From: Lepiota brunneoincarnata
Taxonomy: Eukaryota > Basidiomycota > Agaricomycetes > Agaricales > Agaricaceae
Assembly (NCBI GenBank): GCA_023014365.1
Contig: JAEBUN010000021.1
Coordinates: forward strand, 682,001 to 746,000
Length of the DNA: 64,000 bases
Direction: 5' to 3'
Numbering within the stretch: the first letter of the stretch is position 1; each line of letters starts with the position of its first letter. A program made the translations under genes and the position numbers. Positions 40,391 through 49,357 of this stretch are shown in pieces. The notes below the pieces were generated by a model, which saw only the letters and a list, made by a program, of their open reading frames with translations, made no database searches and was not told the origin of the DNA.

Positions 40391-41515
40391 ATGGCCTCCT
40401 CCGCAAAAATTAACACACCCCCAACCTTTAATGGAGAGACCGACTACTTCCGCCTCTGGAAGGATGCAGTACAACTATACATCGATGCAAAGCCAGGAGC
40501 CTTTTCCGATGACAAGACCAAGATACAATTCGCCCTTTCATACATGTCCACCGGCCCCGCCGCAACATGGAGAGGAGCATTCTTGGAATCAAACAAAGAA
40601 CTTGATGGAAGCCAGACCCTTCCGACATGGAAGAAATTTCTCGAAGGACTCGATACATCCTTCGCCCCAAACAATGTCCCCGCCGATGCAATGGACAGAA
40701 TCCGCCACCTCAAACAGAATGGACGATATATCGATGATTACATATCCCAGTTCCAGATACTTGCCTATCAGGCCGACCTTGGAGATGGAGTGGCGGCGGT
40801 CAACTATTTCAAGAACGGGCTGGATCGCCCCGTCGCAATCAAGACAATTAGCCTCAATCCAGGAAACAAACTCAGCGACTGGTTCAAACAAGCTCGAACA
40901 GCATATCAAATACTACAAACTCAACGCGACTATATGCAAACTCGAGGAACTCCCTCGTTTCCAACGACTTCGCGCACTCGCCCATTTAAAGGGAAAAGAA
41001 ATGCTTTTACGCGCCGTGTCCCACTGCCCTATCAAGCAACAGACCCTAACGCAATGGATATTGACCAACTCGCCGAAGCAGTCTACAACCTCGACTTTGA
41101 GGACGAGCCAGATCTACTCGCCGAGGAAGCTGATGAAGACGAGGAGACCGAAGAAGACAGACTCCACCAGTTGGTACAAGAACGCACCCGCGAAGCCCTC
41201 AATGCAATCCTCACGGACGCCCAAAGAAAGGATCTCAAAGAAAAGAGATGCTTCAACTGCCGCAAGACTGGACACTTCGCCCGCGAATGCCCCACCAAGA
41301 AGACAATATATCGCCGATCCGAATTACCCCGCAATTTGGATGCCAGAAACCGGTCAAATGCGATATCCAGAAGAAGACAAGCAAGTTATAGGAAGAAGAA
41401 TTCCCTATACAACATACTAGAAGATGCAACCGACGAGGAAGTCGAGGACATCTACGAACATTTTGCAAATGAATCCAACCACCCAGATGCCCCTCTGGTT
41501 AAGGATTTTGCCTAA
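40391..41515 (+). CDS. Gypsy-2 gag
   Basis: 374 codons from the first ATG (MASSAKINTPPTF). A retrotransposon-gag core is followed by a CCHC knuckle (CFNCRKTGHFAREC, about 41251-41292), an RNA-binding nucleocapsid feature. The frame is open from about 39890, about 165 codons upstream, with a Pro/Ser-rich reading (QQKPPRTFSPLASPLGSPV), so Gag may start earlier by a non-AUG start, frameshift or splice. The end, GGATTTTGCCTAA, overlaps the -1 pol frame. Confidence 0.93.
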   Translation: MASSAKINTPPTFNGETDYFRLWKDAVQLYIDAKPGAFSDDKTKIQFALSYMSTGPAATWRGAFLESNKELDGSQTLPTWKKFLEGLDTSFAPNNVPADAMDRIRHLKQNGRYIDDYISQFQILAYQADLGDGVAAVNYFKNGLDRPVAIKTISLNPGNKLSDWFKQARTAYQILQTQRDYMQTRGTPSFPTTSRTRPFKGKRNAFTRRVPLPYQATDPNAMDIDQLAEAVYNLDFEDEPDLLAEEADEDEETEEDRLHQLVQERTREALNAILTDAQRKDLKEKRCFNCRKTGHFARECPTKKTIYRRSELPRNLDARNRSNAISRRRQASYRKKNSLYNILEDATDEEVEDIYEHFANESNHPDAPLVKDFA

Positions 41516-44500
41516 GGAGACTAGCCACCACGTCTAGCCCTCCACAAAGACCTCCTTCCCTTTCCTATTCACAAAATGATATTAATGTTGTAAAGTTACA
41601 GGAATCGTCAGCACGCGTAATACATCTACCCTGTCGAATCCGAAAACACAAGTTCACTAAGGAAGGACCCGAAAGCGTGGAACTACTCGCCCTACTCGAC
41701 TCAGGAGCAGCAGGAAACTTCATTGACCCCGGAATGGTCAAACAACATTCGTTCAAAACGACACCCCTCGATCGACCCATCGAAGTACGAAATGCCGATG
41801 GATCTGTTAACGAAAATGGAACAGCCACCCACTACACGACCCTCAACCTAACGGTTAACGGGAAGAATATGGAGATCAAACCAAAAGTAGTCTCCCTCGG
41901 AAGCCCAAGACTCATCCTTGGATTCCCTTGGCTTGCAGAACACAACCCAGACATCGACTGGGATGTCAAACAACTACGCTGGAGAAATGAACGTTGGGAC
42001 AACACTATATTCCGAGAACTCATCCAATCCATGGAACCCGATTGGATCTACAACGACCAACTCAACCACATCTCTACACTAGAGCCCACAAGCTTCGAAG
42101 AAATCAACTTCAAAGCCTCCGCATCACAATTCCTCGCCGTACAACACGGAGAAAAGAAAAACGACGACCCAAGAAAAGTCGTACCCACGGAATTCCACGA
42201 ATACCTCCCAGTATTTAGCAAGAAACAAGCCGAACGATTCCCCCCACAACGACCATGGGATCACAAAATTGAACTCAAGGAATCATTCAAACCAATTGCC
42301 ATGAAGTCCTACCGACTCTCCCTCAATGAAGAGAAGGAACTCGACACGTTCCTAGAAGAAAACCTTCAAAAGGGATACATTCGACCATCCGAATCGCCAA
42401 TGGCATCACCTTTCTTCTTCGTAGGAAAGAAAGACGGAAAACTACGCCCCTGTCAAGACTACAGATACCTCAACGAGCATACCGTTAAAAACGCGTACAA
42501 CCTCCCCCTCATCTCTCATATTCTCGACAAACTCCGAGGATCAAAATATTTTACCAAACTCGACGTACGAGCAGGATACAACAACATCCGCATACGCAAA
42601 GGAGATGAATGGAAAGGAGCCTTCAGGACACCCCGAGGATTATTCGAACCCACGGTTATGTTCTTTGGAATGTGTAACTCCCCAGCAACATTCCAAACCA
42701 TGATGGACTCATTATTCCGAAAACTCATCGACAATGGAGGAGTAATCGTTTACATGGACGACATCCTCATTCACGCAAAAACAAAACAAGAACTTCGACG
42801 CCTCACAAGAGAAGTACTCAAGATACTCAAGAACAACGATCTATACCTCAAAACCGAGAAATGCGAATTCGAACGACAACGACTCGAATATCTAGGAGTT
42901 ATTATCACTCCCGACTCAGTTTCGATGGACCCAGCAAAGCTCAAAGGCATCGCTGAATGGCCAACACCAACTACCCCGCGCGACGTACGAAAATTCATAG
43001 GATTTTGCAACTTCTATCGAAAATTCATACACCAATACGCCACATGGGCAAAACCTCTCAATGCCCTAATGTCCAAAACCAAGAAATTCGAATGGACAGA
43101 AGAATGCCAGAACGCCTTCGATACCCTCAAGAGAAAATTCCAAAGCGAACCGGTATTAATGGTCCCCGACCGAGACAAACCCTTCGAAATCGAATGCGAT
43201 GCATCATTATTTGCATCAGGAGCAGTCCTACTTCAACGCGACAACAATGGAGTTAAACACCCAGTCGCATACTTCTCGAAAGGATTCTCACCAGCTGAAC
43301 GCAACTACCATTGCTCCGAACAGGAACTCTTCGCCATTATCCGAGCACTCAAAGAATGGCGTCACCATATAGAAGGATCATCACACAAGACCATCGTATG
43401 GTCAGATCACGACAATCTGCGCCGCTGGAGAAAACCTGAAGACCTCAGCAGAAGACAAGCCCGATGGATTGCCTACATGCAACGATTTGACATCGAAATC
43501 CGACATATCCCTGGAAAGAAAAATGGACCAGCAGACGCCCTTTCCAGACGACCCGATCATGAACCCAAGACAAGAGACAACAAACAGGTCATTGCACTCC
43601 CTGACAAATTCTTCACCCCAGAACAGCCACAACATATCCATATTATCGACGAAAACACTAAAAAGGAAATAAAAGAGCTGTGGAAGAAAAAGAAACAGAC
43701 CGACATCGCCCAAGAAGATGACTCAGGACACCCACGCGTTCAAGGAAAGCTATTTATACCACAAGATTTACATCTCAGACGCCGCTTACTGCAAAGAGTA
43801 CACGACTCACCCACCGCAGGACACCCTGGAATCGCAGAAACAACTAGAAAACTCCAGGAATACGCCTACTGGCCCGGGATGCGATCATTTGTCAAAAACT
43901 ACGTCAAAGGATGTGGTGCTTGCCAACAATACAAGATCAATCGCCACCCCCTAAAACCACCGCTTCAACCTATCCCTGGACCCCGTTCCACCCGTCCATT
44001 CTCGAACATCTCGATGGATCTTATCACAGACCTACCCCCGGACGGACCCCATGATTCTATACTGGTCGTGGTCGACCAGCTTACGAAGGGGATAATTCTA
44101 GAACCTACCGCGAAAACCGCCAACGCGGACAAGATCGCCGAAATTCTTATCAAACGGCTATTCTCTAGATTTGGCCTTCCCGAGAAAGTTCTCAGTGATC
44201 GCGACCCCAGATTCGCTGCCAAATCCATGAAAGAATTCTACAAACAACTCGGAATCGAACAAGCACTCTCTACCGCCTACCACCCCCAGACAGACGGACA
44301 AACAGAGCGATTCAATCAAGAAATAGAACTCTACCTTGGCATCTATTGCTCATCGAACCCGAACAAATGGGTAAAGGCACTCCCACTCCTGGAATATGTC
44401 CACAACTCGAAAACACATGCCGAACACCAACATACCCCATTTGAACTCCTCTATGGATCAAGCCCCAAAGGATTTCCGACCTCCGAGGAGCCAACGAACA

Positions 44501-45171
44501 TTCCAGCAATAGGAGAGAAGTTTAAATACCTCGCCAAGATACGCCAAGAAGCCCAAGCTGCGCATGAACAAGCCAGACTAAAAATGGCCGCAAGATATAA
44601 CCGGCCAGATATCAATCTAAAAGTTGGACAGAAGGTTTGGCTCGACAACCGCAACCTCCCAATTCAGTACACCTCAAAGAAACTGGCCCAACGCCGAGAA
44701 GGTCCCTTCACCATAACAAGAAAACTTGGACCTGTTACCTACGAACTAAAATTACCCATCAAATGGAAGATCCACAACAAGTTTCATGCGAGCCTCCTAA
44801 TGCCTGCAGAAGAGAACGACACACATGGGGAATACAACACAGCCCCACCACCCGACCTTGTAAATGGAGAAGAAGAATACGAGGTCGAGTCAATACTGCG
44901 CCACAGAAAATTCCGGAACAAGTATCAATTCCTAGTCAGATGGAAAGGATACCTTCCCACCGAGGATTCCTGGGAGCCAGAAGCAAACCTGGAAAACGCC
45001 AAGGAAGTCATTGAAGAATATAAAAGGGCCCACAAACTAGACAACCCCACCAATGACCCAACCACCCAACACTCGAGCAACCACTCCAGACCTCCCAGAG
45101 CCAGACAACGATGGACGCCTTCTCATCCGGGAAAGAATCATATCCCTGGCGAACCGCGTCGAAGGAAATAG
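41506..45171 (+). CDS. Gypsy-2 pol: PR, RT, RNase H, integrase, chromodomain
   Basis: The frame is -1 to gag and open from before the gag stop. Protease: LLALLDSGAAGNFI (41686-41727). RT: LDVRAGYNN, FFGMCNSPATF and YMDD at 42751-42762. RNase H: FEIECDASLF (43187 on) and HCSEQELFAII. Integrase: HHCC finger (HDSPTAGHPGI..CGACQQYK, about 43800-43930), then a core with MDLITDLP, DRDPRF and HPQTDGQTERFNQE. C-terminal chromodomain (VESILRHRKFRNKYQFLVRW, WEPEANL; about 44880-45035), which places it in the chromovirus branch of Ty3 elements and would direct integration to modified chromatin. ORF3 and ORFX both start inside its last 120 nt. Confidence 0.97.
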   Translation, partial: FCLRRLATTSSPPQRPPSLSYSQNDINVVKLQESSARVIHLPCRIRKHKFTKEGPESVELLALLDSGAAGNFIDPGMVKQHSFKTTPLDRPIEVRNADGSVNENGTATHYTTLNLTVNGKNMEIKPKVVSLGSPRLILGFPWLAEHNPDIDWDVKQLRWRNERWDNTIFRELIQSMEPDWIYNDQLNHISTLEPTSFEEINFKASASQFLAVQHGEKKNDDPRKVVPTEFHEYLPVFSKKQAERFPPQRPWDHKIELKESFKPIAMKSYRLSLNEEKELDTFLEENLQKGYIRPSESPMASPFFFVGKKDGKLRPCQDYRYLNEHTVKNAYNLPLISHILDKLRGSKYFTKLDVRAGYNNIRIRKGDEWKGAFRTPRGLFEPTVMFFGMCNSPATFQTMMDSLFRKLIDNGGVIVYMDDILIHAKTKQELRRLTREVLKILKNNDLYLKTEKCEFERQRLEYLGVIITPDSVSMDPAKLKGIAEWPTPTTPRDVRKFIGFCNFYRKFIHQYATWAKPLNALMSKTKKFEWTEECQNAFDTLKRKFQSEPVLMVPDRDKPFEIECDASLFASGAVLLQRDNNGVKHPVAYFSKGFSPAERNYHCSEQELFAIIRALKEWRHHIEGSSHKTIVWSDHDNLRRWRKPEDLSRRQARWIAYMQRFDIEIRHIPGKKNGPADALSRRPDHEPKTRDNKQVIALPDKFFTPEQPQHIHIIDENTKKEIKELWKKKKQTDIAQEDDSGHPRVQGKLFIPQDLHLRRRLLQRVHDSPTAGHPGIAETTRKLQEYAYWPGMRSFVKNYVKGCGACQQYKINRHPLKPPLQPIPGPRSTRPFSNISMDLITDLPPDGPHDSILVVVDQLTKGIILEPTAKTANADKIAEILIKRLFSRFGLPEKVLSDRDPRFAAKSMKEFYKQLGIEQALSTAYHPQTDGQTERFNQEIELYLGIYCSSNPNKWVKALPLLEYVHNSKTHAEHQHTPFELLYGSSPKGFPTSEEPTNIPAIGEKFKYLAKIRQEAQAAHEQARLKMAARYNRPDINLKVGQKVWLDNRNLPIQYTSKKLAQRREGPFTITRKLGPVTYELKLPIKWKIHNKFHASLLMPAEENDTHGEYNTAPPPDLVNGEEEYEVESILRHRKFRNKYQFLVRWKGYLPTEDSWEPEANLENAKEVIEEYKRAHKLDNPTNDPTTQHSSNHSRPPRARQRWTPSHPGKNHIPGEPRRRK

Positions 45172-46267
45172 CCAACCTAACCCTGCCACCGATACCGCTG
45201 ACGACCAACCAGACAGGACCAACAGTCCTTATATCATCCGGCATACCTTCCTTCCCTCCAACCAACCCGAGATACGATCCATCCTTCTACACGAAGTTCC
45301 CTTTCATATTACCGGAACCCGTCTTAAACGCAGTCCAGCGATGGTACCCCTGGTCGACACCTGCTGGAAGACATTTACTGCTCTTCTGTATCACAAGCGC
45401 CTCGTCCACGACCGAACAACAGAATTCGAAGAACTATGCGCCACTATTCTTTCTAGCGCAACAGAGGAACAGGACCGCAACACCATTTCTGCCATGCTAT
45501 CAACCGCTCTCACCGAATTCCCGTTCGAGAGTCCGATCCCAAGCCCGAGCAATGGAAGCGGAAGTCAGGACCGCCCTATCCTACCTATCGGGACCACCAC
45601 CCAACCTTCCAACCCTCCCATGGTGGATACGAGTAACCAACCATCAAGTGTTGTACAAGCTATATCTGCTTCTAATGATGCCCCCATCGGGACTACCACC
45701 ACTCACCTACCCACCGCCCGAACTCGCTGCAATTGCTGCCGTCGATTCGGCCATATCAAGGCAGGATGCCCGCGCTACCAATGTCGATATTGTCGAAAGA
45801 TTGCCCCAGGCCATTACGAGAAGCACTGCGAGAGAAACCCTTACCAGCATCAACCCGCAAGTATGGTACCTGGCCTGTATCGCCGCCCACGAGGAATACC
45901 AAGCAGAGCTCGATCCCTCACACGCGAAACCACAAACAACAATATTCGACACATTGTTGCAAGCACCGAGCAGCGCCCCGCTTCAGCCAGACCCCTCCGC
46001 ACCCGAATTCAAAATGCCCCCGTCGTCATTCCGACCACCAACGCCACCACCACATCTGCTAGTGGAAGCCACCGACTTCCTGAATCGATCCTTCGGCACA
46101 CCCGCCACCATTCACTCCAGAGAACCCATCGTCATCGACCTCACCCAAGACCCGCCATCCCCAGACCACCAAGCTACCGAAGCGACTCCCCAGAACCCGA
46201 CCCATACTTCGACTGGGACCCCATCGCCGAATCAAACATTACAGGAGAGCCTGTCGGACTATACTGA
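45053..46267 (+). CDS. Gypsy-2 ORF3: twin zinc-knuckle protein downstream of pol
   Basis: 404 codons, +1 to pol, overlapping the end of pol by 119 nt. Knuckle 1: C226-x2-C229-x4-H234-x4-C239. Knuckle 2: C244-x2-C247-x6-H254-x4-C259 (45728-45829). The linker is four residues. The region before is partly helical with conserved-looking hydrophobics (FTALLYHKRLV, TISAMLSTALTEF). After the knuckles it is rich in Arg, Thr and Pro and ends acidic (PEPDPYFDWDP). Gypsy-3 has a protein in the same place with the same two knuckles and linker (54523-54624). Ty3 elements normally encode only gag and pol, so this is an accessory gene. RNA or DNA binding is likely from the knuckles; the role is unknown. Confidence 0.78.
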   Translation: MTQPPNTRATTPDLPEPDNDGRLLIRERIISLANRVEGNSQPNPATDTADDQPDRTNSPYIIRHTFLPSNQPEIRSILLHEVPFHITGTRLKRSPAMVPLVDTCWKTFTALLYHKRLVHDRTTEFEELCATILSSATEEQDRNTISAMLSTALTEFPFESPIPSPSNGSGSQDRPILPIGTTTQPSNPPMVDTSNQPSSVVQAISASNDAPIGTTTTHLPTARTRCNCCRRFGHIKAGCPRYQCRYCRKIAPGHYEKHCERNPYQHQPASMVPGLYRRPRGIPSRARSLTRETTNNNIRHIVASTEQRPASARPLRTRIQNAPVVIPTTNATTTSASGSHRLPESILRHTRHHSLQRTHRHRPHPRPAIPRPPSYRSDSPEPDPYFDWDPIAESNITGEPVGLY

Positions 46268-46682
46268 GGATATGTCTGATGAGGACATCAGACCTTACGA
46301 AGGGGATAATGTTATGAACAGTCCAGACCGGGAGGAACAAGAATTACTGTTCGACTTTACAAGATGGGTACAGGAGACTACAGATCAACTACGGGCACAA
46401 GAATACGAAGACGAGGAAGGGGAATACTACACCGCCATGCAGGACCTGGCGAGAGAAGCAGGAATGGAGATAACCTTGGAGGATATATTGGAATACCCCG
46501 AGGACGAGGAAGATAACCATGGATCAACCGATCCAACCTCCGATACGGATGGAAGCACCGAGAGAATGGAGAGCGAGAATGGAGAAGACTCCATGGAGAT
46601 ACAATCGGGAGAAGGAGATTATGAGTCAGAGGAAAGCGATGGAACATCGCACAGCAGTAGCGAGAGTACTGACTCATTGTAA
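45111..46682 (+). CDS. Gypsy-2 ORFX: overlapping frame that ends inside the LTR
   Basis: 523 codons from ATG 45111, +1 to ORF3 and overlapping it for 1,157 nt. Residues 402-523 are encoded by the 3' LTR (46314-46679) and are about one third Asp/Glu (EDEEGEYY, LEDILEYPEDEE). Residues 340-345 are IVIDLT, followed by QDPPSPD, a good SUMO-interaction-type motif. No enzyme motif is visible. Open in both family members and, in the same relative frame, in Gypsy-3. The first 400 codons could be an open shadow of ORF3; the LTR part has no competing frame of equal length. Real expression is an inference. Confidence 0.5.
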   Translation: MDAFSSGKESYPWRTASKEIANLTLPPIPLTTNQTGPTVLISSGIPSFPPTNPRYDPSFYTKFPFILPEPVLNAVQRWYPWSTPAGRHLLLFCITSASSTTEQQNSKNYAPLFFLAQQRNRTATPFLPCYQPLSPNSRSRVRSQARAMEAEVRTALSYLSGPPPNLPTLPWWIRVTNHQVLYKLYLLLMMPPSGLPPLTYPPPELAAIAAVDSAISRQDARATNVDIVERLPQAITRSTARETLTSINPQVWYLACIAAHEEYQAELDPSHAKPQTTIFDTLLQAPSSAPLQPDPSAPEFKMPPSSFRPPTPPPHLLVEATDFLNRSFGTPATIHSREPIVIDLTQDPPSPDHQATEATPQNPTHTSTGTPSPNQTLQESLSDYTEDMSDEDIRPYEGDNVMNSPDREEQELLFDFTRWVQETTDQLRAQEYEDEEGEYYTAMQDLAREAGMEITLEDILEYPEDEEDNHGSTDPTSDTDGSTERMESENGEDSMEIQSGEGDYESEESDGTSHSSSESTDSL

Positions 46683-47007
46683 TATAAATAACGCTAGGAT
46701 GCCATCAGCCAGGATGTGCATCATGGTCAGGACTGCGCACGACCAGTAGAACAGCCAAGTAACCTATAACGAGTATATAGTATCTCATAGGTATATAAGG
46801 CCTGTACAAGTAGAGATTAAAGCCTCAAGCTTTAATCTTGTTAACAGCGGTCGTTTACCTCTCTGCCTGAACTTGGCGTCTTCCCTCGTTATCTCATTGA
46901 GCGCGATCCACTAAGCTCTATAAGGCCAACCGTCTCGGACACCTTGTAGAGTGATTGAAGGCCGTCTCCAGTTATCCTCGGATACAGAAGGAGCACGGAT
47001 CATAACA
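46310..47007 (+). repeat. Gypsy-2 3' LTR
   Basis: 698 bp, read as identical to 38766-39463. Preceded by a purine-rich tract (GAAGGGGATAA, 46299-46309) that serves as polypurine tract. TSD CTTTC follows. Confidence 0.96.
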
Positions 47008-47102
47008 CTTTCCCTCATTGCTACAGATGATTGTGGGCTTATTTCCATGTTGTTTGTGCTTTGCTAGCTGCATGATTGCTAATGAGTGTTATATTTAGAA
47101 CT

Positions 47103-48003
47103 ATGTTTTCTACTAGCTCTAACAGATCAATCTTCACTTCCATCCCCATTCTCACTGGCACTGGAAATTATTCTGCCTAGGTTAAGTGCATGACTGCCAC
47201 TTTCAAATGTGTTGGGCTCTGGGATGTTGTTACTGGAAGGTCTCCTCACCCCATGAGGATTACCATCACTACTAATGATGTGACCACCACTATGAACCAG
47301 GATGAAATCACTGTGTGGGAAATGCATGATATGCAGGCCCATAGTGCCATTATGATCCATCTCTCTGATGCTTTGCTCGAGGATGGAAAAGACACCACCG
47401 CCAAGTTGTGGGCACACCTTGAGGCACTCTATGGGATGACTGGCCCTTTAGCCACATTCATCATCTTCCAGAACACCCTCAATTTCTGGTTGTCCAGAAC
47501 CACTGATCCAAGTGTTGAGATTTCAAATCTCACCACTAAGTTCCACCAATTGCATGCTGCAAATGTGGAGGTGCTAGCACTCCTATGGGCAATGACACTG
47601 ATCAATGGTATTCAGTGGGATAATCTGCAGGGTATAATTCTGTCAACTACAGAGTTGTCATGTATTACCTTTGATAATGTACACACCCAAATAATGAATG
47701 AATGGAATAGGCATAATGGCACCACCACCACTAATGTGGCCTGCAATTCCAGAGTCCACCATCAAGGTGGTCAACCCCAGTGGCAGCAGCAATGCCAGCA
47801 GCAGCCACAGCAGCAACACCAGCAGCAGCCACAGCAGCAAAATGTGCTTCAGGGGCAGCAGAAGCAGCAGCAGTGGGGGAATCCCAGAAACTTCTCAGGT
47901 GAAGAGCTGAAGGAGAAGCATGGATGCTGTGGTGGAAAAGGAAAGAAAATTGGGCCTGCCCCAAGTGAAAGGGATCATAAAGATGCAAGTCAACATGATT
48001 GAC
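47103..48003 (+). pseudogene. Copia-B gag
   Basis: Reads IFTSIPILTGTGNYSA*VKCMTATFKCVGLWDVVTG: the copia Gag opening, where the conserved Trp of SAW is TAG. It continues as a UBN2-type Gag (TTAKLWAHLEALYGM, LTTKFHQLHAANVEVLALLW, QIMNEWNRHN) to a Gln-rich stretch (47780-47870, CAG repeats) and a stop at about 48001. No zinc knuckle is recognisable. Confidence 0.8.
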
Positions 48004-48866
48004 TAGCACTTGGCTTAAAGCCAGTGCAAAATCACAGGAGGGTGTAATGGGAAACCATGTAACACCAAGGGTTTTTAGTGAGTATGCCCAGAAGGGAGAA
48101 CCTCACACTCTCGGGACCTAGTCCTAGAGGTTAGCTGGTAATCAGTTTTTGCCCTGACTGAAGGAAAAAAAAAAAAAAAAAAGGAAAGAAAGCTTCTGAG
48201 GCAATGGCTCCTGAAGGCACCCGACCAGCAGCTACAGGGCAATTTGCCATATGTTCACCAGCAATTGCCAACCTTCCTTCCTCCTCCCCATCAACTTGTT
48301 CCCTTGTGAAAAACATCCATGATGCAAGGCACCATACTGGTCCTGATCATACTCCTTTTGACAATTGGCCTGTTCCTTCTGGTTGCATGGGAAATCCTGT
48401 GACCTCTTCCCACTCCAAGACCTTGTCCCCTGTTGCCAGCTCCTCTAAGGGACCTTTTGAATCTGTGAAGGCCTGAGCCTGCATATCTTACAACATGAGG
48501 ATGAAGGAGGCTGGACAACTTGTGGAGTTTACTCCAAGTAAAAAAGAAAAAACGCTGTTGCTGCCTGTTGAGAAAATGTTTGAGGATGACAACAAGGATG
48601 ATATATCTGGAATGGAAGAGGATAATGATGTTTACATGTGCATAGACCAATTCTCTCAGAAGAATCTCACTGACAATGGATTACAGTCTCAAGTTTGATG
48701 AGGAGGACCCCACACTTTGGGGAACCCCTCTGCCCAATACACCAGTGCCCATGTAGGTGCTTTGGACTTAAGTAATAACTGTTCTTGTATGCCCTTCATC
48801 ATTAGTAATAAATGTGGCATGTCATGTGATTAGTCTAAATGCAAAAAATGAAAGGGAAAGAAGAAA
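48004..48866 (+). pseudogene. Copia-B region between gag and protease, decayed
   Basis: No continuous frame. An 18-base A run lies near 48164-48181. Short frames such as ENMFEDDNKDDISGMEEDND (about 48570-48640) may be leftovers of the Gag-protease linker. Confidence 0.4.
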
Positions 48867-48992
48867 GTGCTTGAGCTCAATAGCACTGAATGGATCTTAG
48901 ATTCAGGTGCCTCCTATCATTTTTCAGGGAGCTTAGAGGATTTTGATGATCTCAAAGAAGGCAATTTTGGACTGGTTAGTACTGCCAACAAA

Positions 48993-49345
48993 TGTTACCA
49001 TTTTCCCTTTCACACGCCCATCCGTCTATTTTTGCTTATCACATGTTGCCTGCCCATTGTCAGCGCCCGGTTATATTTACTTATCACATGCCACCACCCA
49101 TCTATAGTTAGTTCACCTTTGGCTTGTGATTCCCGCCCATTCACATGTGATTCTTTCCTTTATCACATGCCAGTTGCCCCAGTAGTATATATAGACCTAG
49201 ATATTACTTGTAATATCTAGCTTTGTCTTGTTATACACTGTATTTGTTCCTGATCTTAGGCATTGCCTTAGACTTGCTTGCACTACTCAACGGTTAACTT
49301 GTCATTAATCACATTGAGCCTTGCAGATGCCTAACCAGCATAACA
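48993..49345 (+). repeat. Gypsy-3 5' LTR
   Basis: 353 bp; TATA (TATATATA) at 49186-49193. Predicted transcript start A49219, 33 nt downstream, from the self-priming match. Confidence 0.9.
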
Positions 49346-49346
49346 A

Positions 49347-49357
49347 AAGACAAAGCT
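49347..49357 (+). promoter_or_regulatory. Gypsy-3 self-priming primer-binding site
   Basis: AAGACAAAGCT, one base after the LTR, is the exact complement of AGCTTTGTCTT at 49219-49229, 33 nt past the TATA box. 11-nt match, the same length as known for Tf1. Confidence 0.75.

Larger units (their letters stand above)
38766..47007 (+). mobile_element. Gypsy-2: apparently intact Ty3/gypsy chromovirus
   Basis: An 8,242-bp element, 698-bp LTRs (38766-39463 and 46310-47007) that read identical by eye, TSD CTTTC at 38761-38765 and 47008-47012. It encodes gag, a full pol with chromodomain, ORF3 and ORFX without a premature stop. Identical LTRs and open frames suggest very recent insertion and possible activity. 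Same family and exactly the same length as Gypsy-1. Confidence 0.97.

Noticed and set aside
39960..41420. 588-codon frame across the gag region of Gypsy-2 (also 14011-15777 in Gypsy-1) as a second full-length protein
   Set aside because: Between the two copies Gag changes at about three residues while this frame changes at about a dozen over the same stretch, so the differences are mostly silent in gag. Only its first part, before about 39960, may be coding.
47780..47880. CAG repeat in Copia-B gag as a microsatellite of special interest
   Set aside because: It is a Gln-rich tract within a decayed Gag; imperfect and ordinary for such proteins.
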